Positions 38,489 through 46,989 of a stretch of 64,000 bases of DNA are shown in pieces. The translations under genes and the position numbers were made by a program. Each line of letters begins with the position of its first letter. Positions within the stretch are counted from its first letter, which is position 1. The DNA is from Ardenticatenaceae bacterium (GTDB lineage Bacteria > Chloroflexota > Anaerolineae > Promineifilales > Promineifilaceae): the NCBI GenBank assembly GCA_020634565.1, contig JACKBN010000008.1, positions 124,001 to 188,000 of the forward strand. The letters are read 5' to 3'. The notes beneath the pieces are model-generated. The model saw nothing but the letters and a program-made list of their open reading frames with translations, was not told where the DNA came from and did no database searches.

Positions 38489-39205
38489 CGGCCGTTTCGC
38501 TGGCATGCCCACGCGCCGCGGGTATTTCTGAGGCGTTTCTCCAATCTTTTTCACCGTGACAAAATAATGAGGCTGATCTCGGTCAGGCAAAGTAACCTGC
38601 GCCAATTCTGGTTCGCTGCCGCCCAGAAGCGGAATTGCCACCTGAGCATTGGCTATCTCCGCAGCCACACCTTCCCCTTTTTGAGCCAACATACTGCCCC
38701 CCACAGCACACAGCGGCAGCAAATACTCCACCAACACACGCAGTTCAGCGACTGCGCGGGCAACAGCCCAATCATACTGCCGCCGATGCTGCGGCGATTG
38801 CCCCAAAAGCTCCGCACGGTCTGTCAGAATTGTGACGTCACTTAACGACAGGGCATCAACAACCGCCTGCAAAAAGTGCGTTTTTTTGACCACACTTTCT
38901 ACTAACGTCAGCTTCAGTTGGGGAAACAATATTTTGAGGGGTAATCCTGGAAAGCCAGCCCCGGTGCCAACATCAATGAGGGAACGGCCGTTCAAATCAC
39001 CCATCACCCTGGCACAACTCAATGAATCCAGAAAGTGCCGCAAGCGAATCTCGGCGGGTTCGCGTACGGCCGTTAGATTCATACGCGCATTCCATTCCAA
39101 CAGCAGTTCCTGATAGGTCATGAACTGCTCAATTTGAGCTGCCGACAGAGATACGTCCAACTCATCAGCCCACGCGGCAAACTGTTCCCATTCCACTGTA
39201 AACAT
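38483..39205 (-). CDS. rsmG: 16S rRNA (guanine-N7) methyltransferase G
   Basis: A 240-residue SAM-dependent methyltransferase that modifies G527 of 16S rRNA. It has the N-terminal helical part (LLLEWNARMNLTAVREPAEI), the SAM loop (LIDVGTGAGFPGLPLKIL), and the C-terminal strand with KKIGETPQKYPRRVGMPAK, typical of RsmG. Length is normal. Its stop overlaps the convergent cyclase gene, and an ACGGCCGT copy lies within its last codons. Its start codon shares one base with the stop of the upstream solute-binding protein (TAATG), so translational coupling is likely. Confidence 0.94.
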   Translation of the reverse strand: MFTVEWEQFAAWADELDVSLSAAQIEQFMTYQELLLEWNARMNLTAVREPAEIRLRHFLDSLSCARVMGDLNGRSLIDVGTGAGFPGLPLKILFPQLKLTLVESVVKKTHFLQAVVDALSLSDVTILTDRAELLGQSPQHRRQYDWAVARAVAELRVLVEYLLPLCAVGGSMLAQKGEGVAAEIANAQVAIPLLGGSEPELAQVTLPDRDQPHYFVTVKKIGETPQKYPRRVGMPAKRPL

Positions 39206-41073
39206 TAGCCTGACCGACTCCGTTCCAGCTCTTTGCGAGCCACTTCAATTTCATAGCTATCGAACTGTTCGCCGCCAAACAAGGCAGGCGGATAAGACAG
39301 CCAATCCTGCTCCAGGACAAGGTTGCTGCGCAGGTATAGGGGCACTAACGGCACGATGCCCTCATCCCCAAACAAGATGTTTTCGATTTGACGATACAGT
39401 TCCAGCCGCCGACTCATGTCTGTGGTGGTGGCCGCCTCACGAATGAGACTGTCTACTTCGCCACACGGCCGTATCTCTCGATTTTCGCTTTCCTCGCAAT
39501 GAATCAAGTCGCCCATCCAATTTTGGGCGTCGGGATAGTAAGTAGCCCAGGCAAGCTCCCAAATATCGGGGCGGGCGGCGCCAGCATCGGGGCGAGTGTT
39601 GGCCAGCAGCGTACCAAATGGCACCTGCTCAATGATAAACTGCGATTCCTCACAGCCCAGCTCTTCGACCCACATCTGGATAATCAATTCGGCCTGCAAC
39701 AGGGAGAGATCGGACGAAGAAACCATAAACCGGATTTCTGGCATTAACCGGCAGCTAGTGAAGCCGCTCTCCGACATTTTAATGCGGGCATAATCCGGGC
39801 TGTAGCCCACGCCAACCTGATCGGTGGGCAGCGCGCCCACCACGCCTGGCGGCATTAAATGACGCATGGGTGTGGCTTGTTCGCCAAAAACCTCTTCGAT
39901 TAAAGCCTCGCGGTCAATGGCCGCATTAAAAGCACGGCGCACAGTCGGCTCGCGGAACACGCCGCTTTGAAAGTTGAAGTTGAGATAAAAGAGGGTCTGC
40001 TCACTTACCGATTGCAGATGTTGCAAGGTGGCGTTGGAAACGGCCGTTAAATTCACATTGGTCGCATCAATCAGGTCTAATGACTTTGCTTCCCACAGCA
40101 AAAGGGCAATCTCATCTGTCTCCACGTAGTTGATTTTTACAATTTCGGTATTGCCCTGAAAGGGAATCGGCCAGAGCGTGTTACGCTGTAGCGTACTGAA
40201 ATTAGTCGTTAAAGGCATAAATGGACCGCTGGTTAGCAACGGCACCCCATTCTGCACAGCTGTCTGCCAATCGTCCCCGTACTCTTCCCCAAACGATTCT
40301 TCAAACAGTTCACGGGGCAACGGCCGCATAAACCAGAGCGAGGTAATGGTTAAGAAATGGGCAGCTGAGCGATTAAGCCGAATTTGCAACGTTGTGTCAT
40401 TAAGCGCTTGTGCACCTACGTTCTCCAAATCGGCGGGGGTGGCGCTGGCCAGTTGGTGTACCTGCTCGCAGCCTTCAATTAAGAAAAGAATAAACGCATC
40501 GGGGGCGTCCGTTTCGCGGGAGCAAGTGCGTTGGATGGCAAACACCATGTCACTGGCCACCACGGGCCGCACGGCCTCCGAAATCACGTAGCCATCAATC
40601 GTTTGCGAGCTGGGCTGCACCCAAAAAATGTCATCTCGCAGCGAGAAGGTCCAGACACGGCCGTTTTCAGACACTTCCCACGATTGCGCCAGAGCCGGAT
40701 CGACCTGGTTCGTTTCATGGTTGTAGCGGGTAAGCCCCACAAACATATTCTCGATGAGGTCAATCCCGTCGGCATCATTGGTGGTCTGCGGATCAATATC
40801 GGGCACCGATTCGCGCACAAAGCTGATATCTAAAACGACTGGCGTATTGTCATCAGGAGAGGGGGTGGGAACGGCCGTTGGCGTAGGAGTTGGTTCCAAA
40901 ATCCGGGTAACCACCAGCTCCTCTCCGGCCACATTAAACACTTCCGTCACAATAATGGGTGGTACTTCTTGACTATCGCCGCACGCCGAAAAAAGAACGA
41001 TTCCGCTTATAATAAACGCGGCGACGCTAAAAAGATAAGTTGTGGAGAATCTCTTGCGTTGTTTTTTTATCAC
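39205..41073 (-). CDS. ABC transporter substrate-binding protein, family 5, lipoprotein
   Basis: A 622-residue extracytoplasmic solute-binding protein of the oligopeptide/nickel type (SBP_bac_5). The signal peptide ends in a lipobox (FSACG). A short Pro/Thr linker (PTPTPTAVPTPSPDD) follows. Typical blocks are LAQSWEVSENGRVWTFSLRDDIFW and RRAFNAAIDREALIEEVFG. It should bind peptides or similar oligomers and pass them to a permease, but no permease or ATPase genes are adjacent, so it is an orphan in this window. It is cotranscribed with rsmG, its stop sharing a base with the rsmG ATG. Confidence 0.9.
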   Translation of the reverse strand: MIKKQRKRFSTTYLFSVAAFIISGIVLFSACGDSQEVPPIIVTEVFNVAGEELVVTRILEPTPTPTAVPTPSPDDNTPVVLDISFVRESVPDIDPQTTNDADGIDLIENMFVGLTRYNHETNQVDPALAQSWEVSENGRVWTFSLRDDIFWVQPSSQTIDGYVISEAVRPVVASDMVFAIQRTCSRETDAPDAFILFLIEGCEQVHQLASATPADLENVGAQALNDTTLQIRLNRSAAHFLTITSLWFMRPLPRELFEESFGEEYGDDWQTAVQNGVPLLTSGPFMPLTTNFSTLQRNTLWPIPFQGNTEIVKINYVETDEIALLLWEAKSLDLIDATNVNLTAVSNATLQHLQSVSEQTLFYLNFNFQSGVFREPTVRRAFNAAIDREALIEEVFGEQATPMRHLMPPGVVGALPTDQVGVGYSPDYARIKMSESGFTSCRLMPEIRFMVSSSDLSLLQAELIIQMWVEELGCEESQFIIEQVPFGTLLANTRPDAGAARPDIWELAWATYYPDAQNWMGDLIHCEESENREIRPCGEVDSLIREAATTTDMSRRLELYRQIENILFGDEGIVPLVPLYLRSNLVLEQDWLSYPPALFGGEQFDSYEIEVARKELERSRSG

Positions 41074-41184
41074 GGCGTCATGCTATCCCATGCAAATAAG
41101 GGTGACAAGTTTTTTAAGCAAATGCTGGAAACGAAGTGACATTTTTAGGGCGTGCCACGATTAAAATGTGTGCAATTTCTGTGG

Positions 41185-41213
41185 TTGCATGCTTATGGCG
41201 CGAGTAGTAATAT
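41185..41213 (+). promoter_or_regulatory. Promoter of the receiver-GAF-PAS gene
   Basis: TTGCAT (41185-41190), 17 bases, then TAATAT (41208-41213), which is a good sigma-70-type pair. It lies about 37 nt before the start codon at 41251. Confidence 0.6.
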
Positions 41214-41250
41214 AGTGAAATTGATACTTCCCAGCCAAGGATAAAACTAT

Positions 41251-42483
41251 ATGTACGAGCACGTACTCATTATTGATGATTCACAAGAGATACGCGACTT
41301 CCTAAGCGAATACATCCTTCAACCAAAAGGCTTCGAAGTTTTGCAGGCCTCCAACGGTCTTATGGGTCTGGAAATGGCAATTGCCAAAGAGCCAGACTTG
41401 ATGATTGTGGATCAGCAAATGCCCCGTCTCACCGGGCTGGAAGTATTAGAAAAACTTCGTGAGCGCGGCATTGAAATCCCCGCAATTTTGGCAACCGCAC
41501 ATGGTTCAGAAGAAACGGCCGTTGCGGCCTTTCGTCTTGGTATTCGTGATTACGTTATCAAACCGTTTGATGCAGATGAAATTAGCGAATCAGTTGATCG
41601 GGCATTGCGCGAAAGCCGCTTGCAGCGAGAGCGCGACCAGCTTGTGCAGCAGCTCATGGAAAGCAACTCCCAACTCCAGCGCCGAGCCCAGGAACTGAAC
41701 GTACTGTACGGCGTCGGAAAATCCGTCGCCTCATCATTAGATTTGGAAGAAGTGCTGCATCGGGTGGTGGAAGCGGCCGTTTACGTCGTTGGCGCCGAAG
41801 AAGGCTCATTGATGTTGCTGGATGAAGAGCAAGGCGAGCTCTACATTCGCGCCTCCAAGAACCTGGACTCCAAAGCACAATCCATGCGTAAACGCGTCAA
41901 TGACAGCCTGGCCGGTAAGGTGCTGCAAACCAAGCGGGCCATCGCCATCGGCAATGACTCCCAATGGAAGCGCACGCACACCGCCCTGCTGGTTAAGTCG
42001 CTCATCTACGTGCCCCTTATTTTGCAAAACAAACCCATTGGTGTTCTTGGCGTCACCAATCGGCTCAAGGAAACGTCTTTCGATAGCAACGATACCCGTG
42101 CGCTGTCTGCCTTAGGTGGCTACGCGACCATTGCTATTAACAACGCCAATATTTACACAGATATTGAGCAGCAGCGGGTGACACTTTCAGTTGTGGTAGA
42201 TCAGATTGATGATCCGGTTTTGGTGGTAGACCACGAGGATAAATTGCTGCTGCTTAACAAAGCAGCCCGCGAAGTATTTGAACTGCCAGATGCCAAAGTA
42301 GTGGGGCACCCCATCAATAAGCTGCTTAAAAATGAAGAAGCTATTGAGTTTATCATGCAAAACCCCAATGAAGAGGTCCAAACGAAGACCGAAATCACCG
42401 GGGCAGACGGCCGTACGTATCAGGCACGCATGACCCTTATCGAGGGTGGCAGTCGTTCAATCCTGATGGTGGCTGACGAATAA
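41251..42483 (+). CDS. Receiver-GAF-PAS signalling protein
   Basis: A 410-residue response-regulator-like protein without an output domain. Residues 1-120 are a complete receiver (LIIDDSQEIRDFL, Asp in LMIVDQQMPRL, Thr/Ala in ATAHGSEE, Lys in VIKPFDAD). A short coiled coil (about 122-150) leads to a GAF domain (about 150-300) and a C-terminal PAS domain (about 305-405). It may scaffold or sense ligands in a phosphorelay with unlinked kinases. It resembles the N-terminal three quarters of the cyclase protein at 36491, so the two are probably paralogues. It ends 24 nt from a convergent small gene. Confidence 0.88.
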   Translation: MYEHVLIIDDSQEIRDFLSEYILQPKGFEVLQASNGLMGLEMAIAKEPDLMIVDQQMPRLTGLEVLEKLRERGIEIPAILATAHGSEETAVAAFRLGIRDYVIKPFDADEISESVDRALRESRLQRERDQLVQQLMESNSQLQRRAQELNVLYGVGKSVASSLDLEEVLHRVVEAAVYVVGAEEGSLMLLDEEQGELYIRASKNLDSKAQSMRKRVNDSLAGKVLQTKRAIAIGNDSQWKRTHTALLVKSLIYVPLILQNKPIGVLGVTNRLKETSFDSNDTRALSALGGYATIAINNANIYTDIEQQRVTLSVVVDQIDDPVLVVDHEDKLLLLNKAAREVFELPDAKVVGHPINKLLKNEEAIEFIMQNPNEEVQTKTEITGADGRTYQARMTLIEGGSRSILMVADE

Positions 42484-42507
42484 ATTTGATAACAACCAGC
42501 AAATCAA

Positions 42508-42732
42508 TCAGGCTGTCTTCATTCCTACCCAAAAATGATGCGGCAAAATAGCAGCCCACGGCTGAACACTTACTTTGCCGATTTTCTTTTCCTCCGCTAG
42601 CATTTCCTTGTTAACCAGGCACATTTCTGGCATACGGCCGTACTTCTCCCGGTAATACTCCACGGCGCGATCCACCTTTTCTTCAAGGCTTCGCTTCTTG
42701 TCATCATCCAGCCACAACATGCCCACGTTCAT
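42508..42732 (-). CDS. Small conserved-looking protein next to the FtsK-like ATPase
   Basis: A 74-residue protein starting at 42732 (MNVGMLWLDDDKKRSL), with GGAG about 7 nt upstream. The ATPase stop codon lies at 42734-42736, so the genes nearly overlap and are surely one operon. The protein has a helical middle (DDDKKRSLEEKVDRAVEYYREKYGRMP) and a beta-rich end (VSVQPWAAILPHHFWVG). I do not recognise the family. The ordered composition and good ribosome site argue for a real gene. Through the shared promoter it should be SOS-regulated. Confidence 0.7.
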   Translation of the reverse strand: MNVGMLWLDDDKKRSLEEKVDRAVEYYREKYGRMPEMCLVNKEMLAEEKKIGKVSVQPWAAILPHHFWVGMKTA

Positions 42733-42733
42733 C

Positions 42734-43975
42734 TTAATTCTCCTGCCTGTCGTCATCAAATAGCGTCAATTGTGTCTCATCCAGCTCCGTGCGCTTCGGC
42801 TCGTTTTCCATTTCGGCTGCCGTTTCATCGTCGCGCTGCCAGTGAAAATCCTCAGCCGCTTCATCACCTCCGCCTAACGCCAATGGCTGAGCCAACAGCG
42901 CTTGCGGCCGGTTACGATGAATTGTTTCCAACGTCAGATGCAAATCATAGTTGCCAATAAACGCAGCCTGAAAATGAAGTTGGCTATCATCAGCCACGGC
43001 CAGAAAATCGCCTTCGCCTAACAGCAAATTCGCTTCTGCCCCAACAACGGCCGTTGCCGCCAAAGATTCCGCCTCATCCCGCACCTGCCCCACTAGCCGC
43101 AGCGGGAGGTTGGTGCGCATGACATTACTGAGCCATTCGGCCGTAGGTTGGCTGGAAGCCAACACTAGATGAATGCCTGCCTCCGCGCCACGCTGCAACA
43201 GCTCCGACAGGACCGTCTGCATATCACTTTTGGCTGTCAAAAACAAAGCTTCAACATTGTCAATCAGTGTCACAATGGTGGGGCGCACCGTGTCGTTCTT
43301 GAGCCGATGATACATTTCCTCGACCAACACTTGAAGTGTATGCAGCGCGTCTTCCGGCTCGGCAATCACCTCGCTAAGAAGATGTGGCAAGAACATAAGC
43401 GGGGCCAGTTGACGGTTTGATTTACCGGGGCGATCCGGATCGATGACGAGTAATTGCAGCTTGGATTGTCGATTGGTCATTGCCAATGAAATCGCTATCG
43501 TGCGCAAAAGCGAGGTCTTACCTGCGCCTTCTGTACCTACCAATAGGGCATGGCTAATGTCTGGATCGGCAAAAGGCAGCAGCAAGGGAGCACCTTCTTC
43601 ATCCATGCCCAAAACGGCCGTACTTTCTGGCAGTTCAGGCAGCAGCGGCAGCAAATCGAGCAGAGCCACAGGGGGTTCATGCGGCCGTACAATGTCCAGG
43701 CGCCACTGACCCTGTTCATCCTTTGCCAACGAAATGTCAGCAACACCCAACACCGAGAGCAAATCACGCTTCAAGCCCCGCAGCCGGTGTATGCCAGATT
43801 CCAGATGGGATTGCAGGTCAAAGCGAATAGATTGCGTTTGTACCTGCCCGCCAGCCACCCGCGCCGCCACCTGATGGGTGGAAAAAACCCGCTCAATCTG
43901 CCGAGATTGTAATTCTAGCTGATGTCGCAGGCGTTCCTCCTTATTCATTTTTTGCCATGTTTCTTTCTCGCTCAT
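42734..43975 (-). CDS. FtsK/SpoIIIE-type ATPase, probably LexA-regulated
   Basis: A 413-residue P-loop ATPase. Walker A is LVGTEGAGKTSLL (about residue 150) and Walker B is IVTLIDNVEALF. The later LVLASSQPTAEWLSNVMRTNLPLRLVGQV block matches the FtsK/SpoIIIE/EccC fold. The N-terminal 130 residues are not recognised; no membrane helices and no gamma (DNA-recognition) domain are seen, so it is not a standard chromosome pump. A palindromic LexA-type box lies 24-37 nt before the ATG, and lexA itself is immediately upstream with its own terminator. A role in the DNA-damage response is plausible but inferred. Confidence 0.8.
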   Translation of the reverse strand: MSEKETWQKMNKEERLRHQLELQSRQIERVFSTHQVAARVAGGQVQTQSIRFDLQSHLESGIHRLRGLKRDLLSVLGVADISLAKDEQGQWRLDIVRPHEPPVALLDLLPLLPELPESTAVLGMDEEGAPLLLPFADPDISHALLVGTEGAGKTSLLRTIAISLAMTNRQSKLQLLVIDPDRPGKSNRQLAPLMFLPHLLSEVIAEPEDALHTLQVLVEEMYHRLKNDTVRPTIVTLIDNVEALFLTAKSDMQTVLSELLQRGAEAGIHLVLASSQPTAEWLSNVMRTNLPLRLVGQVRDEAESLAATAVVGAEANLLLGEGDFLAVADDSQLHFQAAFIGNYDLHLTLETIHRNRPQALLAQPLALGGGDEAAEDFHWQRDDETAAEMENEPKRTELDETQLTLFDDDRQEN

Positions 43976-43998
43976 ATTTCACGCCAATGCGCCCACAG

Positions 43999-44012
43999 AG
44001 AACATTCGTTCT
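43999..44012 (-). promoter_or_regulatory. LexA-type operator before the FtsK-like gene
   Basis: AGAACATTCGTTCT has the GAAC-N4-GTTC core of the Bacillus-type LexA box with palindromic outer bases. It lies 24-37 nt upstream of the ATG at 43975, with an AT-rich TATTAAAT stretch next to it that could serve as the -10. This position fits repression by LexA. Confidence 0.65.
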
Positions 44013-44022
44013 ATTTAATAGA

Positions 44023-44057
44023 TAAAAAAAATGGACGGCTAAGAAACGGCCGTCCAT
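44023..44057 (-). terminator. lexA terminator
   Basis: On the minus strand ATGGACGGC (44057-44049) pairs with GCCGTCCAT (44039-44031), followed by T8 (44030-44023). This textbook terminator ends the lexA transcript before the next gene's LexA box. An ACGGCCGT copy forms part of its stem. Confidence 0.85.
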
Positions 44058-44076
44058 CCACTACCTTGTTCATGCG

Positions 44077-44781
44077 TTATGCGGTCTGCCGCAACACCAT
44101 CATTACTTTGCCCTGCACCTGCACATCTTTCCGATCCACATAAATGGGTTCCATTGTTGGATTGGCAGGTTGCAAACGCACTTTATTACCTTCACGATAG
44201 TAATATTTGAGCGTGGTGGTATCGTCGCTCAGCCACACAGCGACCATATCACCATTACGTGCATCACTTTCGTGGCGCATAATGACGATATCACCATCAT
44301 TAACCATCGCATCGATCATGGAATCTCCGCTAACGCGCAGCGCAAACAGGTCATCATGACGGCCGGGAATCATGGAGCTGCTAAGTTCGATAGCATCTTC
44401 CTCATCGTAAACGGAAAAGTCGCCATCATTACCCACTTCAATGGGCGAACCAGCCACAATATTGCCCAGCAGAGGCACTTTAAACAGATTGGTAACGGCC
44501 GCTTCGACCTTCTCCACCGCATTGCTAACAGATTCAACAACCTGCCCAGTGGTTTCAGCAACCTTCTCTGTTAAACGCAAACCGCGCGACACTTCAGCAT
44601 CCCGCTCAAGCAAGCCGCGCTCTTTCAGTTTGGTCAAATTGTAATTCACAACAGAAGTGGAGCTGATATTGACAGCGCCCCCAATTTCACGAATGGTTGG
44701 TGGGCGTCCAAATTCACCAACATATTCTTGAATGTACGCCAAAATATTTTTCTGGCGGTCAGATAATCCTTTTTTGGCCAT
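44077..44781 (-). CDS. lexA: SOS repressor LexA
   Basis: A 234-residue LexA. The N-terminal winged helix (1-70, LSDRQKNILAYIQEYVGEFG and PPTIREIGGAVNISS) binds the operator. A linker of about 25 residues is longer than usual (normal length is about 200-210). The self-cleavage site is A110-G111 in GNIVAGSP. The catalytic Ser154 is in VSGDSMID and Lys192 is in TTTLKYY. Activated RecA triggers cleavage and derepression. The gene is autoregulated: an operator sits inside its promoter spacer. It is monocistronic, with a strong terminator, and is followed by a second SOS-box gene. Confidence 0.95.
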   Translation of the reverse strand: MAKKGLSDRQKNILAYIQEYVGEFGRPPTIREIGGAVNISSTSVVNYNLTKLKERGLLERDAEVSRGLRLTEKVAETTGQVVESVSNAVEKVEAAVTNLFKVPLLGNIVAGSPIEVGNDGDFSVYDEEDAIELSSSMIPGRHDDLFALRVSGDSMIDAMVNDGDIVIMRHESDARNGDMVAVWLSDDTTTLKYYYREGNKVRLQPANPTMEPIYVDRKDVQVQGKVMMVLRQTA

Positions 44782-44889
44782 TGTGCCTCACTCCTATGCT
44801 ACATGCCGCGATACCACTGAATCTGATAAACTACGTGAAAAAGATGTGGTTTGCACACATTATGACAATCGCTCATTTGTTCTGGGTGC

Positions 44890-44918
44890 AGTATACACGA
44901 ACACTTGTTCGGTGTCAA
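44890..44918 (-). promoter_or_regulatory. lexA promoter with LexA operator in the spacer
   Basis: On the minus strand TTGACA (44918-44913), a 17-base spacer, and TATACT (44895-44890) give a near-consensus promoter. The spacer contains CGAACAAGTGTTCG (44911-44898), which matches the CGAAC-N4-GTTCG LexA box. Bound LexA would block RNA polymerase directly, giving autorepression. Confidence 0.9.
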
Positions 44919-44966
44919 GGCAGGTTTGCCGCCCCTACTCTGGTACAAATTTTTAAGGAAAACAGC

Positions 44967-46574
44967 ATGAAATTTGAAAACTTTCAGTTTCCCAGCCGTC
45001 GGTCCAACATCATAGCGCGTAACGGGCTGGTAGCCACCAGCCAACCGTTGGCTGCCCAGGCCGGACTAGCCGTTTTGCAAGCGGGCGGCAATGCGGTGGA
45101 TGCCGCCATTGCTACCGTTGCCACGCTTTGCGTAGTTGAGCCGAGTTCCACAGGCATTGGCGGGGATGCCTTTGCCCTGATTTGGCAGGCCGATGAACAA
45201 AAACTGTATGGGCTTAACGCCAGTGGTCCGGCGCCAAAAGGTTTAACGGCCGAATTTGTGCGCAGTCAGGGGCATGAACAGTTTCCTGCAATTGGGGGTC
45301 TGGCGGTGACGGTGCCGGGCAGCCTGCGTGGCTGGGAATTGGCGTTGAACCGATTTGGCAGTAAGGGATTAGACACATTGCTACAACAAGCCATCGCCTA
45401 TGCCCGAGATGGTTTTCCCGTAAGCCAGCGTATTGCCCAGGCCTGGGAGTTTTCTACCGAAAAAATGAGCCGGTTGCCCGATTCCAAGCGCGTTTGGCTG
45501 CCGAACGGCCGTTCCCCTCGCGCCGCCGGAATTTTCCAAAACCCCGAATTTGCCCGCACCTTGCAAACCATCGCTGAAAATGGCGTAGACGCTTTTTATC
45601 ACGGTGATATTGGCCGCCAGATTGCAGAGGCAGTACAAAACGACGGCGGCTTCTTGACCCAGGATGATTTGGCAGCTTATCAGGCTGAATGGGTCGAGCC
45701 GATCAGCGTTGAGTACCGCAATGGCTTCACGTTCCACGAAATTCCTCCCAACGGGCAAGGTCTGACGGCCCTGCTGGCGCTCAACATTGCCAAACAGTTT
45801 GATCTGTCAGCGCTGGGTTACGGCACGGCCGATTATTACCATGCCCTCATCGAGGCCATGAAGCTGGCCTTTGCCGATGCCCACGCTTATATCGGCGATC
45901 CTCGTCAGGCGAACATACCCATCGCCGCCCTCCTGAGCGAGAGTTATACGCGCAGCCGCTACAATCTCATCCAGCCAACCAGCGCTTTGCAGCCCACGCC
46001 CGGCACACCGCAAACGCATGGTGACACCGTCTACCTGACGGTAGCAGACGGTAACGGCAACATGGTGAGCTGGATTCAAAGTTTGTACATGGGTTTTGGC
46101 AGCGGCATTACGGCTGGCAACACGGGGGTGCAGTTACAAAATCGGGGAGCCAACTTTAGTTTGGAACCAGGGCATCCCAATGAAGCAGCTCCGGGCAAAC
46201 GGCCGTATCACACCATCATCCCCGGCTTCATTATCAAAGACGGACAGGCGTGGAGCAGCTTCGGCGTGATGGGCGGCTTCATGCAGCCGCAAGGTCATCT
46301 GCAAGTGGGCATCAACCTGATCGACTTTGACATGGACCCGCAAACGGCGCTGGATGCCCCCCGCTTCAACTGGCTCAAGGATAAGGAAGTGGCTTTGGAA
46401 ACGGCCGTTTCCGACGACATCCGCCAGATTTTGCAGCAGCGGGGCCACGCGCTGTGGGAAAAGGGCAAACCGCTTCATTATGGCGGCGGGCAGGTTATCG
46501 TGCGTGATCCGGAAACGGGCGTGCTCATTGGTGGCAGCGAGCCGCGAAATGACGGAACGGCCGTAGGCTGGTAA
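44967..46574 (+). CDS. Gamma-glutamyltransferase-like Ntn hydrolase
   Basis: A 535-residue protein of the Ggt family, made as one chain that cleaves itself into two subunits. The N-terminal block (ATSQPLAAQAGLAVLQAGGNAVDAAIA) and the STGIGGDAFAL motif are characteristic. The nucleophile is probably T354 in GDTVYLTVADGNGN, the position of TTHYSVVD in classic Ggt, and the C-terminal GGFMQPQGHLQV block is present. No signal peptide is seen, so it may be cytoplasmic. Relatives also include glutaryl-acylases, so the substrate is open. The start at 44967 follows AAGGA; the promoter region is shared with lexA. Confidence 0.88.
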   Translation: MKFENFQFPSRRSNIIARNGLVATSQPLAAQAGLAVLQAGGNAVDAAIATVATLCVVEPSSTGIGGDAFALIWQADEQKLYGLNASGPAPKGLTAEFVRSQGHEQFPAIGGLAVTVPGSLRGWELALNRFGSKGLDTLLQQAIAYARDGFPVSQRIAQAWEFSTEKMSRLPDSKRVWLPNGRSPRAAGIFQNPEFARTLQTIAENGVDAFYHGDIGRQIAEAVQNDGGFLTQDDLAAYQAEWVEPISVEYRNGFTFHEIPPNGQGLTALLALNIAKQFDLSALGYGTADYYHALIEAMKLAFADAHAYIGDPRQANIPIAALLSESYTRSRYNLIQPTSALQPTPGTPQTHGDTVYLTVADGNGNMVSWIQSLYMGFGSGITAGNTGVQLQNRGANFSLEPGHPNEAAPGKRPYHTIIPGFIIKDGQAWSSFGVMGGFMQPQGHLQVGINLIDFDMDPQTALDAPRFNWLKDKEVALETAVSDDIRQILQQRGHALWEKGKPLHYGGGQVIVRDPETGVLIGGSEPRNDGTAVGW

Positions 46575-46598
46575 GCGTGCCCAATTTCACAAACAGGC

Positions 46599-46626
46599 TT
46601 GCAAACCTGCCATCTCGTACTATAAT
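46599..46626 (+). promoter_or_regulatory. Promoter of the tRNA-Ser gene
   Basis: TTGCAA (46599-46604), 16 bases, then a perfect TATAAT (46621-46626). It ends 13 nt before the tRNA 5' end, so transcription would begin close to the mature end. Confidence 0.7.
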
Positions 46627-46639
46627 TCCCATCCGATTC

Positions 46640-46727
46640 GGAGAGGTCGCATAGAGGCTTAGTGCGCACGCTTGGAAAGCGTGTATACCGAAAGGTATCG
46701 CGGGTTCGAATCCCGCCCTCTCCGCCA
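46640..46727 (+). tRNA. tRNA-Ser (anticodon GGA), CCA encoded
   Basis: An 88-nt tRNA with a 7-bp acceptor stem (GGAGAGG/CCTCTCC), discriminator G and encoded CCA. The anticodon stem is CACGC/GCGTG with loop TTGGAAA, so the anticodon GGA (46674-46676) reads UCC and UCU. The long variable arm (TATACC...GGTAT) is the class II shape of tRNA-Ser, and the T-loop GGTTCGAATCC is standard. Confidence 0.97.
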
Positions 46728-46730
46728 TAC

Positions 46731-46762
46731 GTGGCGCAGCTTTTGGCTGCGCCACTTTTTTT
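46731..46762 (+). terminator. Terminator of the tRNA-Ser gene
   Basis: GTGGCGCAGC (46731-46740) pairs perfectly with GCTGCGCCAC (46746-46755), followed by T7. It begins 4 nt after the CCA end. Confidence 0.9.
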
Positions 46763-46989
46763 AGAAAGCGCCCCTAGAACCCACAGCAAAATAGATGGTA
46801 CACTGGTACCATTCTTATAAACCCACTTTGCCACAGCGTATACCAACCATTACAATAGGACTAGCTTATGCGTCAAGTCAGATCAATGGAATCTGTGACA
46901 CATCACTTTATTCGTCATTATTCGGCCTTAAGGATTGTTGTTGCTCGGCCAGCTTCACCACCAAAATTGGGAATGAACCGCTCGCGCTC

